Shown here piece after piece: positions 17,276 through 25,567 of a stretch of DNA of 36,923 nucleotides. The number at the start of each line of letters is the position of its first letter. Position 1 is the stretch's first letter. The position numbers and the translations under genes are program-made. The notes beneath the pieces are model-generated. The model made no database searches. It saw nothing but the letters and a program-made list of their open reading frames with translations, and was not told the origin of the DNA. Origin of the DNA: Acidobacteriota bacterium (GTDB lineage: Bacteria; Acidobacteriota; Terriglobia; UBA7540); the NCBI GenBank assembly GCA_021828285.1, contig JAKASG010000009.1, positions 21,527 through 58,449 on the forward strand, written 5' to 3'.

Positions 17276-18544
17276 ATGATGTCCGGCTGCATTCGATCTC
17301 TGCTCTCATTTTTGTTGTGCTTTTGCGCCGCATTTTTGCTTGCTGCGCCGCTGGCTTTCGCCCAGCAGCCGAATGCGAATGCCGAGGTAGACGCGCTGAA
17401 GAAACAAGTTGCCGACCAAGCGCTGCGCATTTCAAAGCTCGAGGCTGAAGTGAAGCAGTTGATGGCGACGAAAACAAACCAGCATGCCGGCGCGAAAAAA
17501 GCATCTCCGCCGGAGACCGCAACGGCAACGGTGAATAATCAGCCGACGGCAAAATCCACGCCGGAAACTTCAGCCCGAAGCAAGCCGGCTCGATCGCTGC
17601 CGGTGAGTTTTGGCGGCGACGTTTATCTCTTCCAATACGTTCCGATGGGTGTTCCCGGCGCGCAACCGAGATTCGAACTCTATGCTTTTTCGGCGCTGGT
17701 TGACGGGCATCACGGGCGATGGGGTTTTCACGCCGATTACCGCTTTCGCACCAACAAGCTGCGCAGCTATTATCCGGGCAATACGTGGTTGCAGGAAGGC
17801 TACGTGAGTTATCGGACGCCTTTCGGCCGGATCAAGGCCGGAAGTTTCTACCGCCGCGTCGGTCTTTTCTGGGACGATTCATTTTTCGGCAACATCGAAT
17901 ATTTTGACGGATTGATGCTCGATCCGGAGTTCGGCGTGGGCTTCGAGGGCGGCCATAAGTTTTCCGGTCATTTAGGCTCGGAGTATTCGCTCCAGTATTT
18001 TTCGACAGACGCCGGCATCAACGGCTCGCTTCCGGGACGCGATTTTGTTTCGGAGCCGGGCGCTCACGCCAGAAATGACGTGACGATGCGATTCGCTCCG
18101 GTCTGGAAGTTCGACCGCCGCACGTCGCTCACGATCGGCGGATCGTTCGCCACGGGAGCGATTGACCGCACGAACGGGCCGCACAATCAGCGCACGCAGC
18201 TCGCGGCAGACGCGACGCTCAAGGTCGGCCCGTGGATGGCCTACGGCGAAATTTTGCGGCAAACAGTGAGCGGCGCCGTGGTGCTGCCACCGCAAGATGC
18301 CGCTTACACGCTCGCCGGCACTCGCTGGGCCCGCGGGCGATTTCAGCCGCGCCTGAATTTCAGCCAGGGCAACTATCACGGCCTCAACGGCCGGCGCGAG
18401 TTCATCATCCAGCCGGGCATGACGATCAAATTGGCGGATGGCTTTTCCTTCATCTACGAGTACGATTATTGGCGCTCGATTTCTCCGCTCGAGAAAACGA
18501 CGCTCGATCGCAGTTTGAATTTTGTGCTCCACTATCATTTCTGA
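17276..18544 (+). CDS. Outer-membrane beta-barrel (porin-like) protein
   Basis: The 422-residue protein starts with a signal peptide (residues about 1-28, ending AFAQ). A short coiled coil (about 35-66, DALKKQVADQALRISKLEAE) resembles the periplasmic trimerisation stalk of OprP/OprO-like porins. An Ala/Pro/Thr linker follows. From about residue 110 to the end, alternating aromatic/polar strands (FELYAFSALVDG, WGFHADYRF, FIYEYDYWRSI) suggest a 12-18-strand barrel. The last residue is Phe, the recognition signal for the BAM assembly machinery. The start was placed at ATG 17276 with GGAG at 17261-17264; GTG 17273 is equally possible. An earlier ATG at 17156 overlaps the reductase stop but would bury the signal peptide. 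The MFS gene begins four bases after the stop, so barrel and inner-membrane transporter likely serve the same substrate. Confidence 0.8.
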   Translation: MMSGCIRSLLSFLLCFCAAFLLAAPLAFAQQPNANAEVDALKKQVADQALRISKLEAEVKQLMATKTNQHAGAKKASPPETATATVNNQPTAKSTPETSARSKPARSLPVSFGGDVYLFQYVPMGVPGAQPRFELYAFSALVDGHHGRWGFHADYRFRTNKLRSYYPGNTWLQEGYVSYRTPFGRIKAGSFYRRVGLFWDDSFFGNIEYFDGLMLDPEFGVGFEGGHKFSGHLGSEYSLQYFSTDAGINGSLPGRDFVSEPGAHARNDVTMRFAPVWKFDRRTSLTIGGSFATGAIDRTNGPHNQRTQLAADATLKVGPWMAYGEILRQTVSGAVVLPPQDAAYTLAGTRWARGRFQPRLNFSQGNYHGLNGRREFIIQPGMTIKLADGFSFIYEYDYWRSISPLEKTTLDRSLNFVLHYHF

Positions 18545-18548
18545 TCCC

Positions 18549-19952
18549 ATGGCCTCGCCTCACCAACTCGGTCCAGTCGCCGAGCCTCCGAGCATCGCCG
18601 CGCGCCTTGACCGCCTTCCGTGGACGCCATTCCACACGCGCGTCACGCTGGCGCTCGGCATCGGCTGGCTGCTCGATGCGTTCGAAGTGAACGTGATAGG
18701 CAGCGTGCTCGGTGTGATCAAGACCTTGTGGCACCTCACGAATACCGAGGCCTCGGCGCTCGTTGCCGTCTGGCTCATCGGCATCATGATCGGCGCGCTC
18801 GCCTTCGGTTATCTTGCCGACCGCTACGGCCGCCGCAAGCTCTTTATCCTGACTTTGGTGCTCTATTCGACGTTCACCGTAATCTCGGCGATTTCTCCCG
18901 GCTATTGGTTCTTCCTCGCATTCCGATTCCTGACGGCGATTGGAGTGGGCGCGGAATATTCCGCCATCAATGCGGCGATTGGAGAGATTATCCCGGCCCG
19001 GTTCCGCGGGCGCGCGAATGCCATTGTCATGAACTTCTGGCCGCTCGGCGCAATTCTCGCGGCCTTCCTCACCTTGTTTTTCATCAATCTGCTTCCGCCA
19101 TCGCTCGGCTGGCGTCTGGCCTTCGGCCTCGGCGCCGTAGTCGCGCTCTTCACGGTTTGGGCCCGAAGGATTTTGCCGGAGTCTCCGCGCTGGTTGCTGG
19201 CGCGAGGACGCGGAATGGAAGCGGCCGCAGTCATCGAACAGATTGAATCGCGTGCAGCGCGATTCGACGTGGCGCCCGAGCCGGCTCGAAAGACTCGCGC
19301 TCAGGCCCCTGGATTTTTCGGACAGCTCCTTCAGCTTCTCCGCGATCACCCGTGGCGCCTCGCCCTCGGCTCGATGCTTGATTTCACGGAAGCCGCCGGC
19401 TATTACGGAATCTTTGCCTTCCTTCCGCTCATTGTTTTGCCCCGGGTTCACATTCCTGAAAACCGAGTCCCGTGGTTCTTCCTGATTGGGAACGTGGGCG
19501 CCGCGGCGGGCGGAGCGCTCGTCGCGGCTCTCCTCGACCGAGGCGGGCGAAAAGTTACGGTGACATTCTTTTATGCCGCAGCCGCTGCTGCGATGCTCGG
19601 CATGGGCGTGGCAACGGTCGCGGGCAAAGCATCGGGCGTGATGGCGGCTTTCGTCGTCGTCAACTTCTGCGCGACGGGAAGCTGGGTCGCCGCTTACCCC
19701 ACGTTTTCGGAAATTTTTCCCACCGCGCTGCGCTCGACCGGAATTGGATTTTCCGTTGGGTTCGGCAGAATTGGCGCTGCAATTGCGACTTTCGCACTGC
19801 CACTTGTAGCCGAACGTTTTTCGGTTACGGCGGCGTTTGATGTGCTGGCCGGATTTTACGCCGTCGGAGCTTTGGTCATGGTTCCCTGGATCCTTTGGGG
19901 CCCCGAAGGGCGCGGCAAGGCGCTCGAAGCGCTGGGGGGTGAAGCCTTATGA
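18549..19952 (+). CDS. MFS transporter (sugar-porter/metabolite:H+ symporter type)
   Basis: A 467-residue, 12-helix major facilitator protein. The helix 2-3 loop has GYLADRYGRRKLF (motif A, G-x3-D-R-x-G-R-R), and the loop after helix 6 has PESPRWLLARG, the sugar-porter signature. FRFLTAIGVGAEYSAINA lies in helices 4-5, and a charged N-terminal helix starts GIGWLLDAFEV. These features fit the metabolite:proton symporter/sugar porter branch, whose substrates include sugars and organic acids. The start ATG 18549 has no ribosome site of its own, consistent with coupling to the barrel gene four bases upstream. Its stop overlaps the radical SAM start by four bases (ATGA). The substrate may be made or used by the two following proteins. 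Confidence 0.92.
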   Translation: MASPHQLGPVAEPPSIAARLDRLPWTPFHTRVTLALGIGWLLDAFEVNVIGSVLGVIKTLWHLTNTEASALVAVWLIGIMIGALAFGYLADRYGRRKLFILTLVLYSTFTVISAISPGYWFFLAFRFLTAIGVGAEYSAINAAIGEIIPARFRGRANAIVMNFWPLGAILAAFLTLFFINLLPPSLGWRLAFGLGAVVALFTVWARRILPESPRWLLARGRGMEAAAVIEQIESRAARFDVAPEPARKTRAQAPGFFGQLLQLLRDHPWRLALGSMLDFTEAAGYYGIFAFLPLIVLPRVHIPENRVPWFFLIGNVGAAAGGALVAALLDRGGRKVTVTFFYAAAAAAMLGMGVATVAGKASGVMAAFVVVNFCATGSWVAAYPTFSEIFPTALRSTGIGFSVGFGRIGAAIATFALPLVAERFSVTAAFDVLAGFYAVGALVMVPWILWGPEGRGKALEALGGEAL

Positions 19953-20845
19953 GCGTGGCGGCGGCCAGGCTGAGCCATCTCGATAACCTGTGGTTCCAGG
20001 TTTCAGGAACGCTTTGCAATATCGCGTGTACGCACTGTTTCAATAGCAGCGGGCCGAATGTGAAAACTTTTGGGATGATGACGCTTGCGAATGTTCGTGA
20101 GGAGCTGGAAAGCGCCGCGCGCCTGGGCGTGAAGGAGATTTTCTTCACAGGCGGCGAACCGCTGCTGCATCCGCAACTTCTCGAAATGATCGAGCTTGCA
20201 CTCGAGCAGGCACCTACGACGATTCTTACCAATGGGACGCTGATTAATGACCGCATCGCCGGGCGGCTGGCGGAAATCGAAAGGGCGGCGCGCTATTCGC
20301 TCGAAATTCGCATCAGCTTGGATGGATACACCGGGGAAATGAACGACGCTATCCGGGGCAAGGGCGGTTTTCAGCAGGCGCTCGATGCGGCGGCGCGCCT
20401 GAGCCGGGTTGGCCTGTTGCCGCTGGTGACGATTGTTCGAACGTGGAGCGAGCCGCAGGAGCTCGAAACACTCGCCGGATTCGAGCGCGTACTCAAAGCC
20501 GCCGGATACGCGCGCGCGCGGATCAAGATACTCCCGGCGCTGCCGCTCGGCCGCGAGCTGGTGCGCTCGCCCGAGCTCGCCGCGGATGAAGATCTGCTGA
20601 CCGAGGAAATGCTCGATGGCTTCGACCGCGAACTGTTGATGTGTTCGAATTCCCGCATCGTCACCGACCGCGGCGTTTGGGTTTGCCCGCTCTTGGTCGA
20701 AAAGCCCGACGCGCGGCTGGGCGATTCGCTTTCGAGCGCCGCATTGGAATACACGCTCGCTCATCACGCGTGCGTTTCCTGTTATCGCTACGGGACGATT
20801 TGCGGCAATCCGTCCGCGGACGCGCAAATCGAATTAATGGGCTGA
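19949..20845 (+). CDS. Radical SAM protein with short SPASM/Twitch-like C-terminus
   Basis: This 298-residue protein has the radical SAM cluster motif CNIACTHC (C23, C27, C30) directly after LWFQVSGTL. The GGE motif is in FFTGGEPLLHP, and the later strands include ILTNGTLIND and RISLDGYTGEMND. The C-terminal part has C-x9-G-x3-C (in CSNSRIVTDRGVWVC) and a CxxCx5C set (CVSCYRYGTIC), enough for one auxiliary iron-sulfur cluster of the SPASM/Twitch kind. Such proteins often modify peptides or make cofactors by radical chemistry. No precursor peptide gene was seen nearby. It overlaps the MFS gene and precedes a metallophosphoesterase-fold gene, so it may act on the transported compound. Function is not assigned. 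Confidence 0.9.
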   Translation: MSVAAARLSHLDNLWFQVSGTLCNIACTHCFNSSGPNVKTFGMMTLANVREELESAARLGVKEIFFTGGEPLLHPQLLEMIELALEQAPTTILTNGTLINDRIAGRLAEIERAARYSLEIRISLDGYTGEMNDAIRGKGGFQQALDAAARLSRVGLLPLVTIVRTWSEPQELETLAGFERVLKAAGYARARIKILPALPLGRELVRSPELAADEDLLTEEMLDGFDRELLMCSNSRIVTDRGVWVCPLLVEKPDARLGDSLSSAALEYTLAHHACVSCYRYGTICGNPSADAQIELMG

Positions 20846-20885
20846 GGAACGAGGTAGGAAGTGCAAAGGGTGAAGTTTTAAGTCT

Positions 20886-20977
20886 GAAGTCTGAATTGCG
20901 CAGCCCGAAGACCGATGAGCGGTGGCCGGCGACCAAAACTCGTTGTTTCATCCTTCATCATTCGCAATTCATACTTC
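20886..20977. repeat. Imperfect inverted repeat with degenerate GAAGTNTGAAT-type units
   Basis: GAAGTCTGAATTGCG at 20886-20900 is matched in reverse complement at 20963-20977 with one mismatch and a 62-base loop. Around it, short related units recur: AAGTCTGAAGTCTGAA on the left, and TTCATCCTTCATCATTCGC and CTTCGCCCTTCGTGCTTCGC on the right. The 176-base gap between the radical SAM and phosphoesterase genes is almost wholly made of this sequence and has no gene. Confidence 0.75.
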
Positions 20978-21021
20978 GCCCTTCGTGCTTCGCAATTGAC
21001 ATTTGCTTTGCTTCCCTGGTC

Positions 21022-21804
21022 ATGAAGCGCATTGCTCTTTTTGGCGGCCTTTACAGCAACCACTTGGCGCTTGAGGCGGCGCTCGCCGATGCCGAACGCC
21101 GAGGCGCCAGCGCAATTTTTTGCCTGGGCGACATGGGAGCCTTCGGCCCTTATCCCGATCGCATCTTTCCGCTTCTCCGCGCGCACGGCGTCCAATGCAT
21201 TCAGGGCAACTATGACAACTCGCTCGCCGGCGGCCTCGAGGACTGCCAGTGCGGTTATACGGACCCGCGCGACAATCATTTCGCCCGCATCAGTTATCTG
21301 TACACTTTCAAAAATACTTCGGAAGAGAATAAAGCGTGGCTGGGTTCGCTTCCCGGAACGTTGCGGCTCGTCCTTGGAGGCCGCCGAGTGCTGCTCTGCC
21401 ACGGCTCGCCGCGCAAAATCAACGAATTCCTGTGGGAATCAACCACCCCGGACTCCTTTCTCGAATATCTTTTCGATGCGTCGAAATCGGACATCCTCTG
21501 CGCCACGCACACGGGAATCAAATGGCATCGCACTCTGCCGCGCGGACGCCACTTCATCAACGTCGGGGTTCTCGGCAGGCCGGAGAACGATGGCACGCCG
21601 CGCGTTTGGTACACCATGCTTACCGTGGACGCCCAAGACGTTTCAGTGGAATTCATTCCGGTCTTCTACGATTGCAGCTCCCTTGCTGCCGAGATGCGAG
21701 CGGAAGGGTTGCCCGCGGAATTTATTGAAACGATTCTCACGGGCTGGTGGACGACTTGCCTTGAAGTCCTTCCTCACAAGGAGCGGGCGCGGGGCCGCTT
21801 TTGA
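21022..21804 (+). CDS. Metallophosphoesterase-fold protein with one metal site lost
   Basis: The 260-residue protein has the calcineurin-like layout of YfcE-type phosphodiesterases, with these motifs in order: LFGGLYSNHLALEA (usual SDIHGN), CLGDMGAFGPYP (GD), GNYDN (usual GNHD), LLCHGSP (H) and ATHTGIKW (usual GHTH). By alignment the M1 ligands Asp and His of DxH are G9 and Y11, and the last His of GHTH is G165. The M2 ligands D37, N63, H127 and H163 remain. GNHD has Tyr at the usual His (Y64). The protein may use one metal, have different chemistry, or only bind a ligand. The start ATG 21022 (MKRIALFGG) is the family N-terminus; the longer frame back to 20641 overlaps the radical SAM gene. 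Its stop overlaps a possible TTG start of hyuA. Confidence 0.85.
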   Translation: MKRIALFGGLYSNHLALEAALADAERRGASAIFCLGDMGAFGPYPDRIFPLLRAHGVQCIQGNYDNSLAGGLEDCQCGYTDPRDNHFARISYLYTFKNTSEENKAWLGSLPGTLRLVLGGRRVLLCHGSPRKINEFLWESTTPDSFLEYLFDASKSDILCATHTGIKWHRTLPRGRHFINVGVLGRPENDGTPRVWYTMLTVDAQDVSVEFIPVFYDCSSLAAEMRAEGLPAEFIETILTGWWTTCLEVLPHKERARGRF

Positions 21805-21830
21805 TCCGGGCATTGGGCCGCAGAGGCGAA

Positions 21831-23819
21831 ATGGAAATGCGAATTGCCGTGGACACGGGCGGAACGTTCACCGATTGCGTCTATCTTGCAGGCGGAGAGC
21901 TGCGCGTCCTGAAAGTTCTCTCGACGGCAGAGAATCCTGCAACCGCTATTCTTTCGGCGCTCCGGCAGATCAATCCCGCTTCGACCTTTGAAATGCGCCA
22001 CGGTACGACGGTCGGAACAAACGCGCTCATCGAGCGCAGAGGCGCGCGCGTGGCGTTCGTGACCACCGAGGGTTTTGAAGATGCGATCGCCATCGGCCGG
22101 CAGGCGCGCGGGCGGCTTTACGATTTGTTCTGGGCGGGCGCCTCGCCGCTCGCCGGTCCCGGCCTGCGTTTCGGCGTTCACGAGCGCACGGCGAGCGACG
22201 GCTCGATTCTCGAGCGTGTTGATCGAGACGAACTCTCGCGGCTCGCGGAAGCGGTCAGGGCCGCGGGCGCCGAATCCGTCGCCGTGTCGCTTCTGTTCTC
22301 CTTTGCAAATCCGGCGAACGAGCGAGCAGTCCTCAGCGCGCTCGAACCGCTGGGCGTTCCGGTTTCCGCTTCGCATCGCATTCTTCCGGAATTTCGTGAA
22401 TACGAGCGCGGTTCCACCGTTCTCATCAACGCGTATCTCGCGCCGAAATTGGGCGGGTATATATACGCGCTCGAGCGAGGATTGGAATCGGAATGGCCCG
22501 GCGCAAAGCTTTCCGTGATGCAATCGTCGGGCGGAATTATTTCCGCACACGTCGCGGCCCGCGAGCCGGTGCGAACCATCCTTTCGGGGCCGGCGGGCGG
22601 CGCCGTCGGCGCGTCGCACGTCGCTCACGTTGCAGGTTACAGCCGCGCGATCAGCTTCGACATGGGTGGAACATCCACCGACGTGGCGCTTGTGGACTCG
22701 GGAAGCGAGGGCGGCGCCGCGACGACGACGGAATCGCTGGTGACCGGCCTTCCCGTTGCGGTTCCGATGCTCGACATTCACACCGTCGGCGCAGGCGGCG
22801 GCTCGCTCGCGCGATTCGACGCCGGTGGAGCGCTTCGCGTGGGTCCGGAATCCGCGGGCGCCGATCCCGGGCCAATTTGCTTTGGCCGGGGCGCGGAGCC
22901 GACCGTGACCGACGCCCATTTGATTGCCGGCCGGATGGATCCCGATTCCTTCCTCGATGGAGCCGTGAAGCTCGATGAAGCGCGCGCGCGAGAGTTCTTC
23001 ATGCGCGCGAAAGGCCGGCTTGAAACCGCTGAGAGCTTCGCTGAAGGGATCCTGCGACTCGCCAATCTCACGATGGAAAAGGCGCTGCGTGTCATTTCAA
23101 TTGAGCGCGGTTACGACCCGCGCGATTTCACTCTCGTCGCTTTCGGCGGCGCGGGGCCGCTCCATGCCTGCGCCCTGGCGCGCGCCCTCGGCATCCGCCG
23201 CGTGCTCGTGCCGGCCCATCCCGGCGCGCTTTCGGCCCTCGGGATTCTCATGTCGGACGTCGTGCGGGATTATTCGAGGACGGTAATGCTTCCGCCCGAA
23301 CCAGACAGGCTCGAACCGCATTTCCACGGGCTCGAGCGAGCGGCGCGGCGCGAAATGCGTGGCGAGGGATTGCGCTTCAGCCTTCATCGCAACGCCGATT
23401 TGCGCTACCGGGGGCAGGGTTATGAACTGAATGTTCCGTGGAGCAAAAACTTTCTCCGCGACTTTCACCGCGCCCACGAGCGCCGATACGGCTACCAGGA
23501 CCCGGAACGCCCGGTTGAGGTGGTGAACGTTCGGGTTCGCGCCGTTGCGTCCACAGTGCGCGTCCCCTTGCCGAGGCGCGCACTTCACCCGGGCGACGGG
23601 CGCCGCGCCATTGTCAAAACTCAGCGTGCAATCTTCGGCGGGCGCCCTTTTCGCGCGAAGGTTTACCGCCGGTCGCTTTTGCGCGCCGGCGATGCTTTTT
23701 TCGGGCCGGCGGTGATCGGCGAATACAGCGCGACCACTGCAATTCCGCCGGGCTTTGCGGTGCGCGTGGACGCCCGCGAAAACCTGGTGATCGAAACCGA
23801 TGAAAGAGCCGCCCGATAA
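21831..23819 (+). CDS. hyuA: Hydantoinase/oxoprolinase subunit A
   Basis: The 662-residue protein is the ATP-binding subunit of the hydantoinase/5-oxoprolinase/acetophenone carboxylase family. The ASKHA nucleotide-binding motifs are visible: VDTGGTFTDC near residue 7, RHGTTVGTNALIERRG near 56, SFDMGGTSTDVAL near 280, and VAFGGAGPLHA near 435. These enzymes open a lactam or imide ring, or carboxylate a ketone, using ATP. The start was placed at ATG 21831 with GAGG upstream; ATG 21837 and a TTG at 21801 that overlaps the previous stop are alternatives. It overlaps hyuB and is followed by an amidase, which suggests breakdown of a cyclic amide and then the open product. The exact substrate is unknown. 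Confidence 0.93.
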   Translation: MEMRIAVDTGGTFTDCVYLAGGELRVLKVLSTAENPATAILSALRQINPASTFEMRHGTTVGTNALIERRGARVAFVTTEGFEDAIAIGRQARGRLYDLFWAGASPLAGPGLRFGVHERTASDGSILERVDRDELSRLAEAVRAAGAESVAVSLLFSFANPANERAVLSALEPLGVPVSASHRILPEFREYERGSTVLINAYLAPKLGGYIYALERGLESEWPGAKLSVMQSSGGIISAHVAAREPVRTILSGPAGGAVGASHVAHVAGYSRAISFDMGGTSTDVALVDSGSEGGAATTTESLVTGLPVAVPMLDIHTVGAGGGSLARFDAGGALRVGPESAGADPGPICFGRGAEPTVTDAHLIAGRMDPDSFLDGAVKLDEARAREFFMRAKGRLETAESFAEGILRLANLTMEKALRVISIERGYDPRDFTLVAFGGAGPLHACALARALGIRRVLVPAHPGALSALGILMSDVVRDYSRTVMLPPEPDRLEPHFHGLERAARREMRGEGLRFSLHRNADLRYRGQGYELNVPWSKNFLRDFHRAHERRYGYQDPERPVEVVNVRVRAVASTVRVPLPRRALHPGDGRRAIVKTQRAIFGGRPFRAKVYRRSLLRAGDAFFGPAVIGEYSATTAIPPGFAVRVDARENLVIETDERAAR

Positions 23820-25464
23820 GCGGCGAACGAGGTCTGTTGTGAAGAAGCGAAGAAGCCGCAGGGAACAGATTCGATTGGACGCGATCGAACTCGCGGTTTT
23901 CAAGAGCGCATTCCATTCGGTTGCGGAAGAGATGGGCGCAGCGCTCCGGCGCACTGCGTTTTCGCCCAACATCAAAGAGCGGCGCGATTACTCCTGTGCG
24001 GTCTTCGACGCCGCGGGCGAGGCGATTGCCATGGGCGATCACATGCCGGTTCATCTCGGTTCGCTGCCGATGTCCGTTGCCGCGGCCGTCGCGCAGCTCT
24101 CACTCGCTCCTGGCGACGTCGCGATAATGAACGATCCCTTCGCCGGCGGAACGCATTTGCCGGACATCACAATGGTCGAGGCCGTGTTCGAGCGTGGCGC
24201 GCGGCGGCCTGTGTTCTATGTCGCAAGCCGTGCACATCACGCCGATGTCGGAGGCGCGTATCCCGGCTCGATGGGTCTGGCGCGCGAAATCTATCAGGAA
24301 GGAATTCGAATTCCTCCTCTCCGAATTCTTCGCGCCGGCGAAGTGGATCGAGAGGCGCTGAAATTCATTCTCGCAAACGTGCGCACGCCGGTCGAACGCG
24401 AAGGCGACCTCACGGCGCAAATCGGAGCATGTCGCATCGGCGCGCGGCGGCTTGAGGAATTGATTGCCAAATACGGCCGTGCGCGGCTCGAGCGCGCGAT
24501 GGACGCCCTGCTCGACTATTCAGAACGATTGATGCGGGCGGAACTCGCGCGCCTGCCCGCGGGCGAATTTTCCGCTGAGGATTTTATGGATGACGATGGC
24601 GCAGGCGCTGAGCCGGTCCGCATTCGCGTCAGGCTGCGGCTCGACCCGGCGCGGAAGCGCGCCGTCGTGGATTTCACCGGCACGGACAAGCAGGGGGCAG
24701 GGAGCATCAACGCCGTCTTCGCCATCACATACTCCGCGGTGTTTTACGTCTTCCGATGTTTGCTCGGAGAGGAAGCTCCGGCGACCACAGGCCTCATGCG
24801 GCCTATCGAAGTTCAAGCGCCTGAAGGGAGCTTTGTCAACGCGCGTCCGCCGGCTGCCGTGGCAGGCGGCAACGTGGAAACTTCCCAGCGCATTGTGGAC
24901 GTGCTGCTCCGCGCGCTTGCGCAGGCCGCGCCCCATCGCATCCCAGCCGCAAGCTCCGGCACGATGAGCAATCTCACCATCGGAGGCGTTGATCCGCGAA
25001 CAGGCGAGCCCTTTGCCTATTACGAAACCATCGCGGGCGGCATGGGCGCGCGTCCAACCGCCGACGGCGTCTCCGGAGTTCATACGCACATGACGAACTC
25101 GCTGAACACGCCGGCCGAAGCCCTCGAATATGGCTACCCCTTGCGCGTGCGGCGATACGGCTTCCGCATCGGCTCGGGCGGCGCAGGGAAATTCCGCGGA
25201 GGCGATGGCCTGGTGCGCGAAATCGAATTGCTCGCGCCCGCGCAGGTCACGATTCTCGCTGACCGGCAAAAATTCGCCCCTTATGGCCTCCGCGGAGGAG
25301 AGCCGGGCGAGTGCGGACGCGCTTCACTCATCCATCGCGACGGGCGCGTCGAGGAATTGCCGGGAAAGTGCAGCCTTCGCGCGGAGGCCGGAGACGTCAT
25401 CCGCATTGAAACGCCTGGCGGCGGTGGCTGGGGAAAAGCAGATGCTTCGCTTCGCCCAGCATGA
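23800..25464 (+). CDS. hyuB: Hydantoinase/oxoprolinase subunit B
   Basis: This 554-residue protein is the partner of HyuA. Family stretches include [64 protein letters not shown] and [17 protein letters not shown]. It is needed with HyuA for ATP-dependent ring opening. As drawn it overlaps hyuA by 20 bases, but GTG 23839 has a better ribosome site (GAGGT five bases before) and would remove an odd, very basic N-terminal tail. The normal family C-terminus (PGGGGWG) is followed by nine residues encoded by an intergenic-type repeat that starts at about 25438, so the stop codon seems to have been supplied by the repeat. Confidence 0.93.
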   Translation: MKEPPDKRRTRSVVKKRRSRREQIRLDAIELAVFKSAFHSVAEEMGAALRRTAFSPNIKERRDYSCAVFDAAGEAIAMGDHMPVHLGSLPMSVAAAVAQLSLAPGDVAIMNDPFAGGTHLPDITMVEAVFERGARRPVFYVASRAHHADVGGAYPGSMGLAREIYQEGIRIPPLRILRAGEVDREALKFILANVRTPVEREGDLTAQIGACRIGARRLEELIAKYGRARLERAMDALLDYSERLMRAELARLPAGEFSAEDFMDDDGAGAEPVRIRVRLRLDPARKRAVVDFTGTDKQGAGSINAVFAITYSAVFYVFRCLLGEEAPATTGLMRPIEVQAPEGSFVNARPPAAVAGGNVETSQRIVDVLLRALAQAAPHRIPAASSGTMSNLTIGGVDPRTGEPFAYYETIAGGMGARPTADGVSGVHTHMTNSLNTPAEALEYGYPLRVRRYGFRIGSGGAGKFRGGDGLVREIELLAPAQVTILADRQKFAPYGLRGGEPGECGRASLIHRDGRVEELPGKCSLRAEAGDVIRIETPGGGGWGKADASLRPA

Positions 25465-25522
25465 CATTTTCTGGGGGCGGAGGGTCAGTCCGCGACGCGC
25501 GGCGGCGCTACGGATTTTCTGA
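25438..25522 (+). repeat. Dispersed intergenic-type repeat between hyuB and the amidase gene
   Basis: The stretch from 25438 (GCAGATGCTTCGCTTCGCCC, continuing to about 25471) reads in another frame as [10 protein letters not shown], a peptide I recognise from many unrelated bacterial intergenic repeats. It is followed by a GC-rich part with a CCGCG-ACG-CGCGG hairpin at 25490-25502. No transposase is present. It overlaps the last codons of hyuB. The family assignment is from memory and not checked. Confidence 0.5.
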
Positions 25523-25567
25523 TAGGCTTGGAGGGTCGGAAATGCTGAAAGAATACGGAGGGAAGGC

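Noticed and set aside
20641-21021. 127-codon extension of the phosphoesterase-fold gene
   Set aside because: It overlaps the radical SAM gene out of frame and crosses a non-coding repeat.
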